From Saccharospirillum sp040881935 (GTDB taxonomy: Bacteria > Pseudomonadota > Gammaproteobacteria > Pseudomonadales > Natronospirillaceae), in assembly GCF_040881935.1 (NCBI RefSeq), contig NZ_JBBECH010000066.1:20919-84918 (forward strand): 64,000 bases of DNA, read 5' to 3'. Below, in pieces: positions 25,127 through 33,982 of this stretch (positions are counted from its first letter, which is position 1; every line of letters starts with the position of its first letter). A program made the translations under genes and the position numbers. The notes under the pieces are model-generated. The model saw only the letters and a program-made list of their open reading frames with translations. It was not told where the DNA came from and searched no databases.

Positions 25127-25687
25127 TCAGTAGTTCATCCGAAAACCAATGTTGAAAGTATTGTCTACGCGGCTGGGGCCACCTGAGGTGTCGTGGTAAT
25201 AGCCAGCGATATCATGCCAGCCTACAAACACGCGCGCCTGCGGCAGTACCTTGTAAGTCACCCGTGCTATTACTTCCTGAAAAGCGACAACGTCACCAAA
25301 ACTGAGGATATCGGGTGCGTAATACAGTTGGGCTTCGGTACCCAGGCCGTTCATGAAATCCGGCTGCCAGCGCAGAAATCCACCCACGCCCAGTGCAAAA
25401 CCAGGTTCGCCGGCATCAAACAGAAAACCCTTGAACCCAATCCCTCCGATCATTTCCTGATTGGCCATTGTTGCATCGACGGCATTAAAGCCAGCACTGA
25501 ATGCATAGGCCTGATTGTCTTCACTGTAGGCAAGACCAGTGGTGATGTGTGCACCGGAGCCCACCCGAACGGCCTCGTGCTCCAGTCTGACCGAGGTATT
25601 GGACAGCGCAATGTCAAGCGAACCGCCAGCCTGAACGCCGAAGGGAATCAATACGGCACAGGCTGCTAGCCAGGTCTTGAGGGTCAT
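25127..25687 (-). CDS. YfaZ-family outer-membrane protein
   Basis: A 186-residue protein with a signal peptide ending in PFGVQA. Alternating hydrophobic and polar strands follow, typical of a small beta-barrel, and the protein ends in an aromatic residue (GFRMNY), the usual outer-membrane C-terminus. The arrangement matches YfaZ-type proteins of unknown transport role. ATG 25687 has GGAG at the right distance; the longer frame to 25720 lacks one. A run of 20 G and a sequencing gap lie 65-95 bases upstream, in the likely promoter. Confidence 0.8.
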   Translation of the reverse strand: MTLKTWLAACAVLIPFGVQAGGSLDIALSNTSVRLEHEAVRVGSGAHITTGLAYSEDNQAYAFSAGFNAVDATMANQEMIGGIGFKGFLFDAGEPGFALGVGGFLRWQPDFMNGLGTEAQLYYAPDILSFGDVVAFQEVIARVTYKVLPQARVFVGWHDIAGYYHDTSGGPSRVDNTFNIGFRMNY

Positions 25688-25752
25688 TTCACTACTCCAG
25701 AATAAAGTTTGGGGGGGCATTGTACTGAATTATGACGGTATCCACACCAAGC

Positions 25753-25782
25753 GGGGGGGGGGGGGGGGGGGGNNNNNNNNNN
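25753..25782. other. Poly-G tract (20 G) joined to a 10-N assembly gap
   Basis: Twenty consecutive G (25753-25772) run into ten N (25773-25782). The real tract length and any missing sequence are unknown. It lies between htpG and the yfaZ-like gene, upstream of the latter. Confidence 0.95.
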
Positions 25783-25799
25783 GGGCCACAATGTGGCCC
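25783..25799 (-). terminator. Hairpin downstream of htpG
   Basis: GGGCCACA-A-TGTGGCCC is a perfect 17-base palindrome, 63 bases past the htpG stop. No T-run is seen because the sequence enters the N gap and a C-run on the minus strand. Termination is therefore only probable. Confidence 0.5.
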
Positions 25800-25861
25800 G
25801 CCGCTTATTTTGGATACTGTAATCTGTTGCCAGGTTCGGAGGCTAAATTAAAACCAGCGAC

Positions 25862-27772
25862 TTAGCGGGACAGATCAAGCAGTAGCTTGTTCAGGCGACC
25901 GACAAAGCCTGCGGCATCTTTGGGGTGCGACCCCTCCGCCAGGCGCGCCTGTTCCAGCAGGATATTGGCCAGATCGGAAAAGCGGTCTTCACTGGTTTCC
26001 TGCTCTAGCCGCTGCACCAGCGGATGCTCGGGGTTCAATTCAAAAATGGGCTTGGTCTCGGGTACCGCCTGACCGGCAGCCTCCATAATGCGGCGCATCT
26101 GGGCACCCATGTCGTTGTCACCAACGACGATGCAGGCCGGTGATTCCACCAGACGGTGAGTCATGCGGACCTCTTCAACGTCGTTCTCGAGCAATGTTTT
26201 CAGTCGCTCCAACAGAGGCTTGTGATCGTCGTTGGCTTTTTGCTGAGCCTCTTTCTCTGCTTCGGTTTCCACACCGCTCAGATCCAGACCGCCACGGGCA
26301 ACATCGACCAGGGACTTGCCATCAAACTCACGCAGGTACCCCATCAACCATTCGTCAATCCGGTCGCTCATCAGCAGCACTTCGATGCCTTTCTTGCGGA
26401 ACACCTCCAGGTGGGGGCTGTTCTTGGCGGTCTGATGGCTATCTGCGGCCACGTAATAGATTTTATCCTGCCCTTCTTTCATTCGGCTGACGTAATCGTC
26501 CAGTGACTGTGTCTGGGCGGGTTCGCCGGTATGACTAGTGGCAAAACGCAATAGCTTGGCAATTTTGTCGTTATTGGCAGAGTCTTCGGCTGGCCCCTCT
26601 TTCAGAACCTGACCAAACTCATCCCAGAATGCCTGATACCCTTCAGGGTCTTTCTTGGCCAGCTTGGCCAGCATATCCAGTACCCGCTTGGTCAGAGCCG
26701 AGCGCATGTTGTCGATGGCATCGTCACTTTGCAGGATTTCGCGACTGATGTTCAGCGGCAAGTCGTTAGAATCAACGATGCCCTTGGCGAAGCGCAGATA
26801 CATCGGAAGGAATTGCTCGACATCGTCCATAATGAACACACGCTGGACATAGAGTTTCAACCCGCGAATGCGTTCCCGGTTCCAAATGTCATAGGGGGCT
26901 TTCTTCGGAATGTACAGCAGACTGGTGTAGTCCAGCTTGCCCTCAACCTTGTTGTGGCTCCAGCTTAAGGGGTCGCCAAAGTCGTGCGAAATATGGCGGT
27001 ACAATTCTTTGTATTCGTCGTCGGATATCTCGCTGCGCGGGCGGGTCCACAACGCTTTGGCGCTGTTAACGGTTTCCCATTCAACCGCCGTTTCCCCAGT
27101 TTTTTCATCCTCCGGGTCGTCGTAGCTTTCCTTCAACATCTGCACCGGAATGGCGATGTGATCCGAGTATTTGCGGATCAGGTTGCGCAAGCGCCAGCCA
27201 TCGGCAAACTCGATTTCTTCCGGCTTCAGATGCAAGACGATGCGTGTTCCGCGTGCTGGCAGTGTCACCTCAGCTAGGCTGAACTCGCCCTCGCCTTCAC
27301 TGCGCCAGTGCACACCGGCATCAGCAGGTGTTCCGGCGCGACGGGTATAGACATCAACGGCGTCGGCTACAATGAAGGACGAGTAAAAACCCACCCCGAA
27401 TTGCCCGATTAACTGGCTGTCCTTACGTTCGTCACCGGTCAGATTTTTTAGAAATTCAGCGGTGCCGGATTTGGCGATGGTCCCCAGGTTGGCGATAACG
27501 TCGTCGCGGGTCATACCAATGCCATTATCGGTCAGCGTAACCGTGCCGGCTTCTTTGTCGTACTCGACCCGAATGGTCAGATCACTGTCTTCCGCGAGCA
27601 GGGAATCATCCTTTAATGCCTGAAATCGCAATTTGTCGCAGGCATCAGAGGCATTGGAGATCAGCTCACGCAGGAAAATCTCCTTGTTGGAGTACAGGGA
27701 GTGGATCATCAAATGCAGAAGTTGCTTGACTTCTGTCTGAAAACTGAGCGTTTCTTGTTGGGTTTCAGACAT
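25862..27772 (-). CDS. htpG: Chaperone HtpG (Hsp90)
   Basis: A 636-residue bacterial Hsp90. The N-terminal GHKL ATPase shows ELISNASDACDKLR, DNGIGM and the glycine lid GQFGVGFYSSF. The middle domain has the catalytic-loop region NISREILQ. A C-terminal dimer domain follows. ATG 27772 has GAGGTG eight bases upstream; an in-frame GTG at 27781 is less likely. A good sigma32-type promoter lies upstream, fitting heat-shock control. Confidence 0.98.
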   Translation of the reverse strand: MSETQQETLSFQTEVKQLLHLMIHSLYSNKEIFLRELISNASDACDKLRFQALKDDSLLAEDSDLTIRVEYDKEAGTVTLTDNGIGMTRDDVIANLGTIAKSGTAEFLKNLTGDERKDSQLIGQFGVGFYSSFIVADAVDVYTRRAGTPADAGVHWRSEGEGEFSLAEVTLPARGTRIVLHLKPEEIEFADGWRLRNLIRKYSDHIAIPVQMLKESYDDPEDEKTGETAVEWETVNSAKALWTRPRSEISDDEYKELYRHISHDFGDPLSWSHNKVEGKLDYTSLLYIPKKAPYDIWNRERIRGLKLYVQRVFIMDDVEQFLPMYLRFAKGIVDSNDLPLNISREILQSDDAIDNMRSALTKRVLDMLAKLAKKDPEGYQAFWDEFGQVLKEGPAEDSANNDKIAKLLRFATSHTGEPAQTQSLDDYVSRMKEGQDKIYYVAADSHQTAKNSPHLEVFRKKGIEVLLMSDRIDEWLMGYLREFDGKSLVDVARGGLDLSGVETEAEKEAQQKANDDHKPLLERLKTLLENDVEEVRMTHRLVESPACIVVGDNDMGAQMRRIMEAAGQAVPETKPIFELNPEHPLVQRLEQETSEDRFSDLANILLEQARLAEGSHPKDAAGFVGRLNKLLLDLSR

Positions 27773-27814
27773 GTAATTCACCTCAAATCAAAGACTTAGC
27801 CTATGGTCCCCTCT

Positions 27815-27842
27815 ATTTATGGGCCTTGTGATGCATTTCAAG
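27815..27842 (-). promoter_or_regulatory. Candidate sigma32 heat-shock promoter of htpG
   Basis: On the minus strand CTTGAAA is followed after 12 bases by CCCATAAAT. This is close to the sigma32 consensus CTTGAAA-N(11-16)-CCCCATNT and lies about 45 bases before the htpG start. Confidence 0.65.
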
Positions 27843-27996
27843 CACCGGCACTATCATTTCCTGTAACAGCCTTTCCACGCAGGCGACGCTGATGCACACT
27901 TATAACCGAACGCCACCGGTTCGGGGCGACAAACATACGTCCCCTACCGACCGAGCATATTTCAATAGCCGTCTACTACAAGGAAGCACCCTCAGA

Positions 27997-29349
27997 ATGT
28001 CGACGCCAACCCCTTATGATGCTCCCGTTCGCAAGCGCGAAATCTTTGGCTGGGCCATGTATGACTTCGCCAACAGCAGCTATACCACCGTCGTAGTCAG
28101 CTTCATTTACAGTGCTTTTTTCATTTCCTACATAGTTCCGCCCGAGCTTGACCACCTGAAAAACACCTTCTGGGCTGCCAGCGTGGCGATTTCCACCGGT
28201 CTGGCGATCATTCTGGCGCCACTGGTCGGGGTGATTTGCGACTACAGTGGCCGCAAGAAGCGCTATCTTGCCTGGTGTACTTGGGTATCGGTGCTGGCAA
28301 CCGGCGGTTTGTACTTCGTGGAGCCAGGGTCGGTCTGGCTTGGCATGACATTTCTGATCTGCAGTAACACCGCCTGGATGCTGTCCGAAAGTTTCATCGC
28401 AAGCTTCCTGACCGAGTTGGCCACCAAAGACAATATGGGCCGAATTTCCGGAGTGGGTTGGGGTATTGGCTACATCGGTGGGCTGCTAAGTCTGCTGATC
28501 ATCATCGTGGTGGTGACCGAAAGCGCAAGCTCAAATCTTTCGCTTTATATCGACCAGAACCAACTGGCTATGGTCGTCGTCGCGCTGTTTTACGGGCTCG
28601 GTGCCCTGCCCACGTTTCTTTTCGTCAAAGAACGGGCCGAACCCATTCCCGAATTCGAGCACGCCCGCTTTTCCGTCTTGCTAAAAGCCGCAGGCGTACG
28701 ATTACTGGCCATGCGCAGCATCATTGCCGACTACCCGGTTCTGTTTCGGTTTTTCGTTGCGTTCATGGTGTACATGGCCGGGGTATCGGTTGTGGTCAAA
28801 TTCTTCGGCATCTACGCCCAGGAAGAAATTGGCATTCGCGGCACTCAACTACTGATTATCGGGGCCACGCTGCAGGTTGCCTCGATGATCGGGGCCATCG
28901 GCTTCGGTTTTATAGAAGACACCCTGGGCTCCAAAAACACCCTGCTTCTGACACTGGGCTGGTGGTTGCTGGGCCTGCTGGGCATTTATTATCTGGATGT
29001 ACTGGTCGCATTGACCGGGATGACGGTCTCGACACTCTTTGTGGTGGTCGCCTTTGTGGCGGGCAGCGCCATGGGTGCGACGCAGAGCGCCAGCCGTGCT
29101 GTGGTCGGTTTGCTGGCAAGCCCGAAAGACTCGGCCTTGCTGTTCGGGTTGTGGGGTACTTTCGGACGCTTTGCCATCATCATCGGCATGACATTCGGCC
29201 CCATATCCGATGCCGTTGGGCGGCATCAGGCTTTGCTGATCATCATGCTCTACTTTATCGCCGGGGGCATTTTGCTGATGCGCGTACCCTTGCGCCAGGC
29301 CATTCAGGATCAGCGTTCGATTCCGGTCAGCTCCGCGCCAACCCGGTAA
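27997..29349 (+). CDS. UMF1/Atg22-like MFS transporter
   Basis: A 450-residue integral membrane protein with about 11-12 hydrophobic segments. The N-terminal pattern EIFGWAMYDFANSSYTTVVV is the hallmark of the UMF1 family of major-facilitator proteins, related to yeast vacuolar Atg22. ATG 27997 has AAGGAAG upstream; the frame is open to 27892 but that part is hydrophilic and unlike the family. The substrate is unknown; amino acids are suggested only by the eukaryotic relatives. It is divergent from htpG and convergent with the DUF599 gene. Confidence 0.88.
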   Translation: MSTPTPYDAPVRKREIFGWAMYDFANSSYTTVVVSFIYSAFFISYIVPPELDHLKNTFWAASVAISTGLAIILAPLVGVICDYSGRKKRYLAWCTWVSVLATGGLYFVEPGSVWLGMTFLICSNTAWMLSESFIASFLTELATKDNMGRISGVGWGIGYIGGLLSLLIIIVVVTESASSNLSLYIDQNQLAMVVVALFYGLGALPTFLFVKERAEPIPEFEHARFSVLLKAAGVRLLAMRSIIADYPVLFRFFVAFMVYMAGVSVVVKFFGIYAQEEIGIRGTQLLIIGATLQVASMIGAIGFGFIEDTLGSKNTLLLTLGWWLLGLLGIYYLDVLVALTGMTVSTLFVVVAFVAGSAMGATQSASRAVVGLLASPKDSALLFGLWGTFGRFAIIIGMTFGPISDAVGRHQALLIIMLYFIAGGILLMRVPLRQAIQDQRSIPVSSAPTR

Positions 29350-29398
29350 ATTTGTTCAAGCCCGGTCCCCCGCTACGCCGGGAGACCGGGTGGCCGTT

Positions 29399-30130
29399 TT
29401 ATTCCTCGGCACTCTTTCCCAGATTGATGTCCTGGTTAGGGTCCAGGCCCCTCGCCCTGACCAGCTCTTTCAGTGTCGTACTGCGAAATTCACGCCGGTA
29501 CAACACGCCTATGATCACACTGGTCAGTACCACAAACCAGAGCGGTCCCAGAAACCAACCGATAACAGCCAGACTGAAATACACCGCCCGCAACCCCAAA
29601 TTAAACTGCTTCCCCGCCAGATCCATTACTTTGGCCGTATGGACTGAGAAGTCTTTCTTCACAGAGTCAGGAATGGTCTCGCTTGGCGTGGGCGCCGAAC
29701 CAATCATGACCGATAAGAACCCAAACTGACGCATGCTCCAGGTGAAACTGAGAAAGGCATAGACGTAAATCGCTACCAAAACACCGACTTTGGCTTCCCA
29801 CAATGCCTTGGTACCGGGCTGTACAAAGGAGATGTCATTTAGCAGTCGTACAACCTGTTCCGACGCGGCCAACACGGTAATCAGACCCGCCACTACGAAC
29901 AGGCAACTGGAGGCGAAAAAGGCTGAGTTGCGCTCGAGATTACCCACGGCCGACATATCAGACACCCGGTTTTCCCGACGCAAGAGTCGGTGCATCCAGT
30001 CCACTCTGAAGTGATGCATGATGGACGACAAACTGTGTCTGCGCTTTGCTTCCCGGGAAGCATAGCGGGTATAAACCACCCAACTGGTGAAAAATACCAG
30101 CAATGCCAGCCAATCGAATAAATGTATCAT
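29399..30130 (-). CDS. DUF599 family membrane protein
   Basis: A 243-residue protein with four clear membrane helices: about residues 5-20, 72-92, 111-130 and 165-195. A basic loop, REAKRRHSLSSIMHHFRVDW, follows the first. This matches the DUF599 family found in Pseudomonas and other Proteobacteria. Function unknown. It stands alone, with a terminator between it and sucD. Confidence 0.8.
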   Translation of the reverse strand: MIHLFDWLALLVFFTSWVVYTRYASREAKRRHSLSSIMHHFRVDWMHRLLRRENRVSDMSAVGNLERNSAFFASSCLFVVAGLITVLAASEQVVRLLNDISFVQPGTKALWEAKVGVLVAIYVYAFLSFTWSMRQFGFLSVMIGSAPTPSETIPDSVKKDFSVHTAKVMDLAGKQFNLGLRAVYFSLAVIGWFLGPLWFVVLTSVIIGVLYRREFRSTTLKELVRARGLDPNQDINLGKSAEE

Positions 30131-30220
30131 GCCTTACTTGTCCTTAATCCTAATGTCCGTCATACGGTGAGAGTCTAGCCCAACCACCCCCTCCCTGGCA
30201 GCCTACTTATTCTCACTCAA

Positions 30221-30253
30221 TAAAAAAGGCAGCCTAAGCTGCCTTTTTTTTCT
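30221..30253. terminator. Strong hairpin terminator downstream of sucD
   Basis: AAAAAAGGCAGC-CTAA-GCTGCCTTTTTTTT has T-runs on both strands. It ends the minus-strand suc transcript; the DUF599 gene on its other side is transcribed away from it. Confidence 0.85.
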
Positions 30254-30277
30254 CGCTTTGTTAAGCGATGATAAAGC

Positions 30278-31150
30278 TTACCAGCCAGTGACTTCTTTCA
30301 GTGCGTCACCGATTTGCGCCAGAGAGCGCACGGTTTTAACACCGGCGTCTTCCAGAGCGGCAAACTTCTCATCGGCCGTGCCCTTACCACCGGCAATGAT
30401 GGCGCCCGCGTGGCCCATACGCTTACCTGCAGGTGCGGTAACACCGGCAATGTAAGAAACGACAGGCTTGGAAACATTGGCCTTGATGTAAGCTGCTGCT
30501 TCTTCTTCAGCGGTACCGCCAATCTCGCCAATCATCACAATGGCTTCGGTTGCCGGATCTTTCTCGAACATTTCCAGAATGTCGATGAAGTTGGAACCTG
30601 GAATCGGGTCACCGCCAATACCAACACAGGTTGACTGGCCAAAACCATGATCAGTCGTCTGCTTCACGGCTTCGTAAGTCAGGGTACCGGAACGCGATAC
30701 GATGCCCACTTTACCTGGCTTGTGAATATGGCCGGGCATAATGCCGATCTTGCATTGTCCCGGGGTGATCACACCGGGGCAGTTCGGGCCGATCATGCGC
30801 ACGCCCTTGCGGTCGACGTATTCTTTGGCAACCAGCATGTCCAGCGTTGGGATGCCTTCGGTGATGCACACCACCAGCTCAACACCACTGTCGGCGGCTT
30901 CAATGATGGCGTCCAGGCAGAACGGTGCCGGTACGTAGATCACAGAAGCAGTTGCACCGGTTGCTTCTACCGCTTCGCGAGCGGTATTGAAGACTGGCAG
31001 GCCCAGATGCGTAGTACCACCCTTGCCCGGCGAAACACCACCGACCATTTGCGTACCGTATTCAATCGCCTGTTCACTGTGAAACGTACCCTGTGAACCG
31101 GTAAAGCCCTGGCAGATTACCTTGGTGTTCTTATCGATCAATACGCTCAT
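30278..31150 (-). CDS. sucD: Succinyl-CoA synthetase, alpha subunit
   Basis: This 290-residue subunit binds CoA and carries the phosphorylated His. It has the CoA-binding N-terminus CQGFTGSQGTFHSEQAIEYG and the phosphohistidine region GHAGAII. Together with SucC it makes ATP or GTP from succinyl-CoA. The ATG overlaps the sucC stop by four bases, so translation is coupled. It is the last gene of the TCA cluster. Confidence 0.98.
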   Translation of the reverse strand: MSVLIDKNTKVICQGFTGSQGTFHSEQAIEYGTQMVGGVSPGKGGTTHLGLPVFNTAREAVEATGATASVIYVPAPFCLDAIIEAADSGVELVVCITEGIPTLDMLVAKEYVDRKGVRMIGPNCPGVITPGQCKIGIMPGHIHKPGKVGIVSRSGTLTYEAVKQTTDHGFGQSTCVGIGGDPIPGSNFIDILEMFEKDPATEAIVMIGEIGGTAEEEAAAYIKANVSKPVVSYIAGVTAPAGKRMGHAGAIIAGGKGTADEKFAALEDAGVKTVRSLAQIGDALKEVTGW

Positions 31151-32316
31151 GCTGCACCTCCGGCTGCTTGTACCACTTTTTCGGCAGCGTCAGTCAGCGA
31201 AGTGGCTGCAATGATGTTCAGGCCACTGTCGGCCAGTTTTTTGGTGCCCAATTCAGCATTATTGCCTTCGAGACGAACCACAACAGGGACTTTCACGCCC
31301 ACTTCTTCGACAGCACCAATGATGCCTTCAGCAATCATATCGCAACGAACAATACCACCGAAGATGTTAACGAAAACGGCCTTGACCGAGGTATCGGACA
31401 AAATGATTTTGAACGCTTCCGCCACACGCTCTTTGGTCGCACCGCCGCCTACATCAAGGAAGTTGGCAGGCTGGCCACCGCTCAACTTGACGATGTCCAT
31501 GGTGCCCATCGCCAGGCCGGCGCCATTGACCATGCAGCCAATGTTACCGTCCAGAGCAACGTAATTAAGCTCCCAGGCGGCTGCCTGCGCTTCACGCTCG
31601 TCTTCCTGAGAGGGGTCACGCATGTCGGCAATTTGCTTTTGACGGAACAATGCATTGGCGTCAACGCCGATTTTGGCGTCCAGGCAGTGCAGATTGCCTT
31701 CGTCGGTGATCACCAGCGGGTTCACTTCAATCAGCGCAAGGTCTTTGTCGACGAACAGCTTCGCCAGACCCAGGAAGATCTTGGTGAACTGCTTGACCTG
31801 CTCGCCTTTCAGGCCGAGCTGGAATGCCACGTCACGCGCCTGGAAAGGCTGAGCGCCAACCAGCGGGTCGACGACAACGCGCAGAATTTTCTCGGGCGTT
31901 TCTTCAGCGACTGTCTCGATGTCCATGCCACCTTCGGTCGATGCCATAAAGACAACGCGACGGCTGCCACGGTCGACAACGGCACTGAGGTACAGTTCGT
32001 TGGCGATGTCGGTGCAGGTTTCAACCAGAATCTTGCTGACTGGCTGGCCTTTTTCATCGGTCTGGAAAGTAACCAGATTCTTACCCAGCCACTTCTCAGC
32101 AAAGGCGCGAATCTCTTCATCGGTTTTGACCAGCTTTACGCCGCCAGCCTTGCCCCGGCCACCCGCGTGTACCTGAGCCTTGACCACCCACATGCTACCC
32201 CCGATCTTTTTAGCGGCAGCAACCGCTTCTTCGGGCGTATCACAGGCAAAGCCATCGGATACAGGCAGACCGTACTCTTTGAACAGCTGCTTCGATTGAT
32301 ACTCGTGTAGGTTCAT
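31147..32316 (-). CDS. sucC: Succinyl-CoA synthetase (ADP-forming), beta subunit
   Basis: A 389-residue ATP-grasp subunit with the start MNLHEYQSKQLFKEYGLPV, the nucleotide loop KAQVHAGGRGKAGGVKL and the C-terminal CoA-ligase half with VFVNIFGGIVRCD. Length equals that of E. coli SucC (388). It is separated from lpd by 124 bases that contain a hairpin, so sucCD may have a level of expression of their own. Confidence 0.98.
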   Translation of the reverse strand: MNLHEYQSKQLFKEYGLPVSDGFACDTPEEAVAAAKKIGGSMWVVKAQVHAGGRGKAGGVKLVKTDEEIRAFAEKWLGKNLVTFQTDEKGQPVSKILVETCTDIANELYLSAVVDRGSRRVVFMASTEGGMDIETVAEETPEKILRVVVDPLVGAQPFQARDVAFQLGLKGEQVKQFTKIFLGLAKLFVDKDLALIEVNPLVITDEGNLHCLDAKIGVDANALFRQKQIADMRDPSQEDEREAQAAAWELNYVALDGNIGCMVNGAGLAMGTMDIVKLSGGQPANFLDVGGGATKERVAEAFKIILSDTSVKAVFVNIFGGIVRCDMIAEGIIGAVEEVGVKVPVVVRLEGNNAELGTKKLADSGLNIIAATSLTDAAEKVVQAAGGAA

Positions 32317-32404
32317 CGTTCTTTCCGTTCTGTGAACTCGAGTGATTGGGAGAATTTGTTGTTCTAGTGGGTTTCACCCGCAAGGCACTCTGATTAGCGA
32401 ATAA

Positions 32405-32428
32405 AGAAACCGGGAGCAATCTCCCGGT
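32405..32428 (-). terminator. Hairpin terminator between lpd and sucC
   Basis: ACCGGGAG-ATTG-CTCCCGGT is a perfect 8-bp stem followed on the minus strand by TTCTTTATTC. It could attenuate transcription from lpd into sucCD. Confidence 0.65.
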
Positions 32429-32440
32429 AACTTTCTATAA

Positions 32441-33880
32441 TCAACGCTTTTTGCGATTGACCTTATGAATTGCCATATTATCTACAGCCAATGCTGCTTC
32501 GTGCACCGCTTCCGAGTTAGTCGGGTGAGCGAAACAGGTCAGCTGCAAGTCTTCAGCGCTGGAGGCAAACTCCATCGCGATCACGCCCTGAGCGATCATT
32601 TCTGATGCACCTGACGCGAATATGTGCATACCCAAAATCCGGTCGGTCTTGGCATCGGCGATGATTTTGACCTGACCGTCGGTAGCATTTTGCGCCATGG
32701 CACGACCGATGGCCGCCATGGAGAAAGAACCCACTTTATAGTCAGCGCCTTCTGATTTCAGTTGTTCTTCGGTCTTGCCGACCCAGGCAATTTCCGGGTG
32801 GGTATAAATGACGTTCGGAATGGTGTCGTAGTTCATCTGGGCGTTATGGCCAGCGATGATCTCAGCCACCATGATGCCTTCTTCCGACCCTTTGTGCGCC
32901 AGCATCGGGCCACGTACAACGTCGCCAATGGCATAAACGCCCGGCACGGTGGAGCGGCACTGGTCGTCAACCTGAACAAAACCACGCTCGTCCAAAGAAA
33001 CCCCACAACCCTTGTCCAGGCAGCCTTCGGTGAAAGGGCGACGACCTACAGCAACAATCAGTTTGTCGAAGGTTTCTTTCTTTTCGCCTTCGCTGTCTTC
33101 AAAGGTCACTTCAACCTTGTTCTTCTTAACGTCAGAGCCTGTTACCCGGGCACCCAGACGTACATCGAGACCGGCTTTCTTGGTGAAAAACTTCAAGGCA
33201 TCTTTGGCAATAGCCTGGTCTGCTGCTGGCAGGAAGGTGTCCATGGCTTCCAGCACAACCACTTCCGAGCCCAGGCGTTTCCAGACTGAACCCAGCTCCA
33301 GGCCGATCACACCCGCACCGATCACACCCAGACGTTTTGGTACTGAAGAAAATTCCAGTGCACCTTCAGAGTCAACAATGGTATCGCCATTGGACGGTGT
33401 TGGTGGAATCTCGATCGGGATAGAACCAGTGGCCAGAATGACGTTTTTGCCTTCCAGGGTTTCTACCTTGCCATCGTGCAAAGTGACTTCAACGACCTTG
33501 TTGGCCTTGAGCATCCCCTTGCCTTCAAAGGTGGTCACGCCGTTGCCTTTCAACAAACCAGCCACACCGCCGGTCAATTTGCCAACGATGTCTTCTTTGC
33601 GCTTGACCATGGCCTTGACGTCAACCTTGAGATCTTTCAGGCCAATGCCGTGCAACTGAAAGTCGTGCTGCGCTTCATGAAACTTTTCTGAAGATTCCAG
33701 CAACGCCTTCGACGGAATGCAACCAACGTTCAGGCAGGTTCCACCGTAAGATGGTTTTTCATCTTTGGTCAGCCACTTTTCGACGATGGCTGTTTTCAAG
33801 CCCAGTTGCGCTGCCTTGATAGCGGCGACGTAACCGCCCGGCCCTGAACCGATAACCACTACATCAAATTGTTGTGCCAT
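32441..33880 (-). CDS. lpd: Dihydrolipoamide dehydrogenase (E3)
   Basis: The 479-residue flavoprotein reoxidises lipoamide of the 2-oxoglutarate (and other) dehydrogenase complexes with NAD. It has the N-terminal FAD motif VIGSGPGGYVAAIKAAQLG, the redox pair in GGTCLNVGCIPSKALL and the C-terminal catalytic HPTNSEAVHEA. Its place between sucB and sucC is the pseudomonad lpdG arrangement; in E. coli lpd is with aceEF instead. A 102-base gap to sucB contains a GC-rich hairpin near 33912-33931. Confidence 0.98.
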   Translation of the reverse strand: MAQQFDVVVIGSGPGGYVAAIKAAQLGLKTAIVEKWLTKDEKPSYGGTCLNVGCIPSKALLESSEKFHEAQHDFQLHGIGLKDLKVDVKAMVKRKEDIVGKLTGGVAGLLKGNGVTTFEGKGMLKANKVVEVTLHDGKVETLEGKNVILATGSIPIEIPPTPSNGDTIVDSEGALEFSSVPKRLGVIGAGVIGLELGSVWKRLGSEVVVLEAMDTFLPAADQAIAKDALKFFTKKAGLDVRLGARVTGSDVKKNKVEVTFEDSEGEKKETFDKLIVAVGRRPFTEGCLDKGCGVSLDERGFVQVDDQCRSTVPGVYAIGDVVRGPMLAHKGSEEGIMVAEIIAGHNAQMNYDTIPNVIYTHPEIAWVGKTEEQLKSEGADYKVGSFSMAAIGRAMAQNATDGQVKIIADAKTDRILGMHIFASGASEMIAQGVIAMEFASSAEDLQLTCFAHPTNSEAVHEAALAVDNMAIHKVNRKKR

Positions 33881-33982
33881 ATTCCTGACCCTTCTATTAA
33901 CTATTAGCGATGGCAGCGACCGAGCCGCTGCCCTACCTATTCGTGTTCCGTTACGCGCCTGTCCATACCCCGGACACAGCCT

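Noticed and set aside
28458..29729. 423-codon frame overlapping the MFS gene
   Set aside because: Arg- and His-rich shadow of the MFS reading frame, without membrane helices or ribosome site.
31168..32310. 380-codon open frame antisense to sucC
   Set aside because: It mirrors the sucC codon pattern with no recognisable domain.
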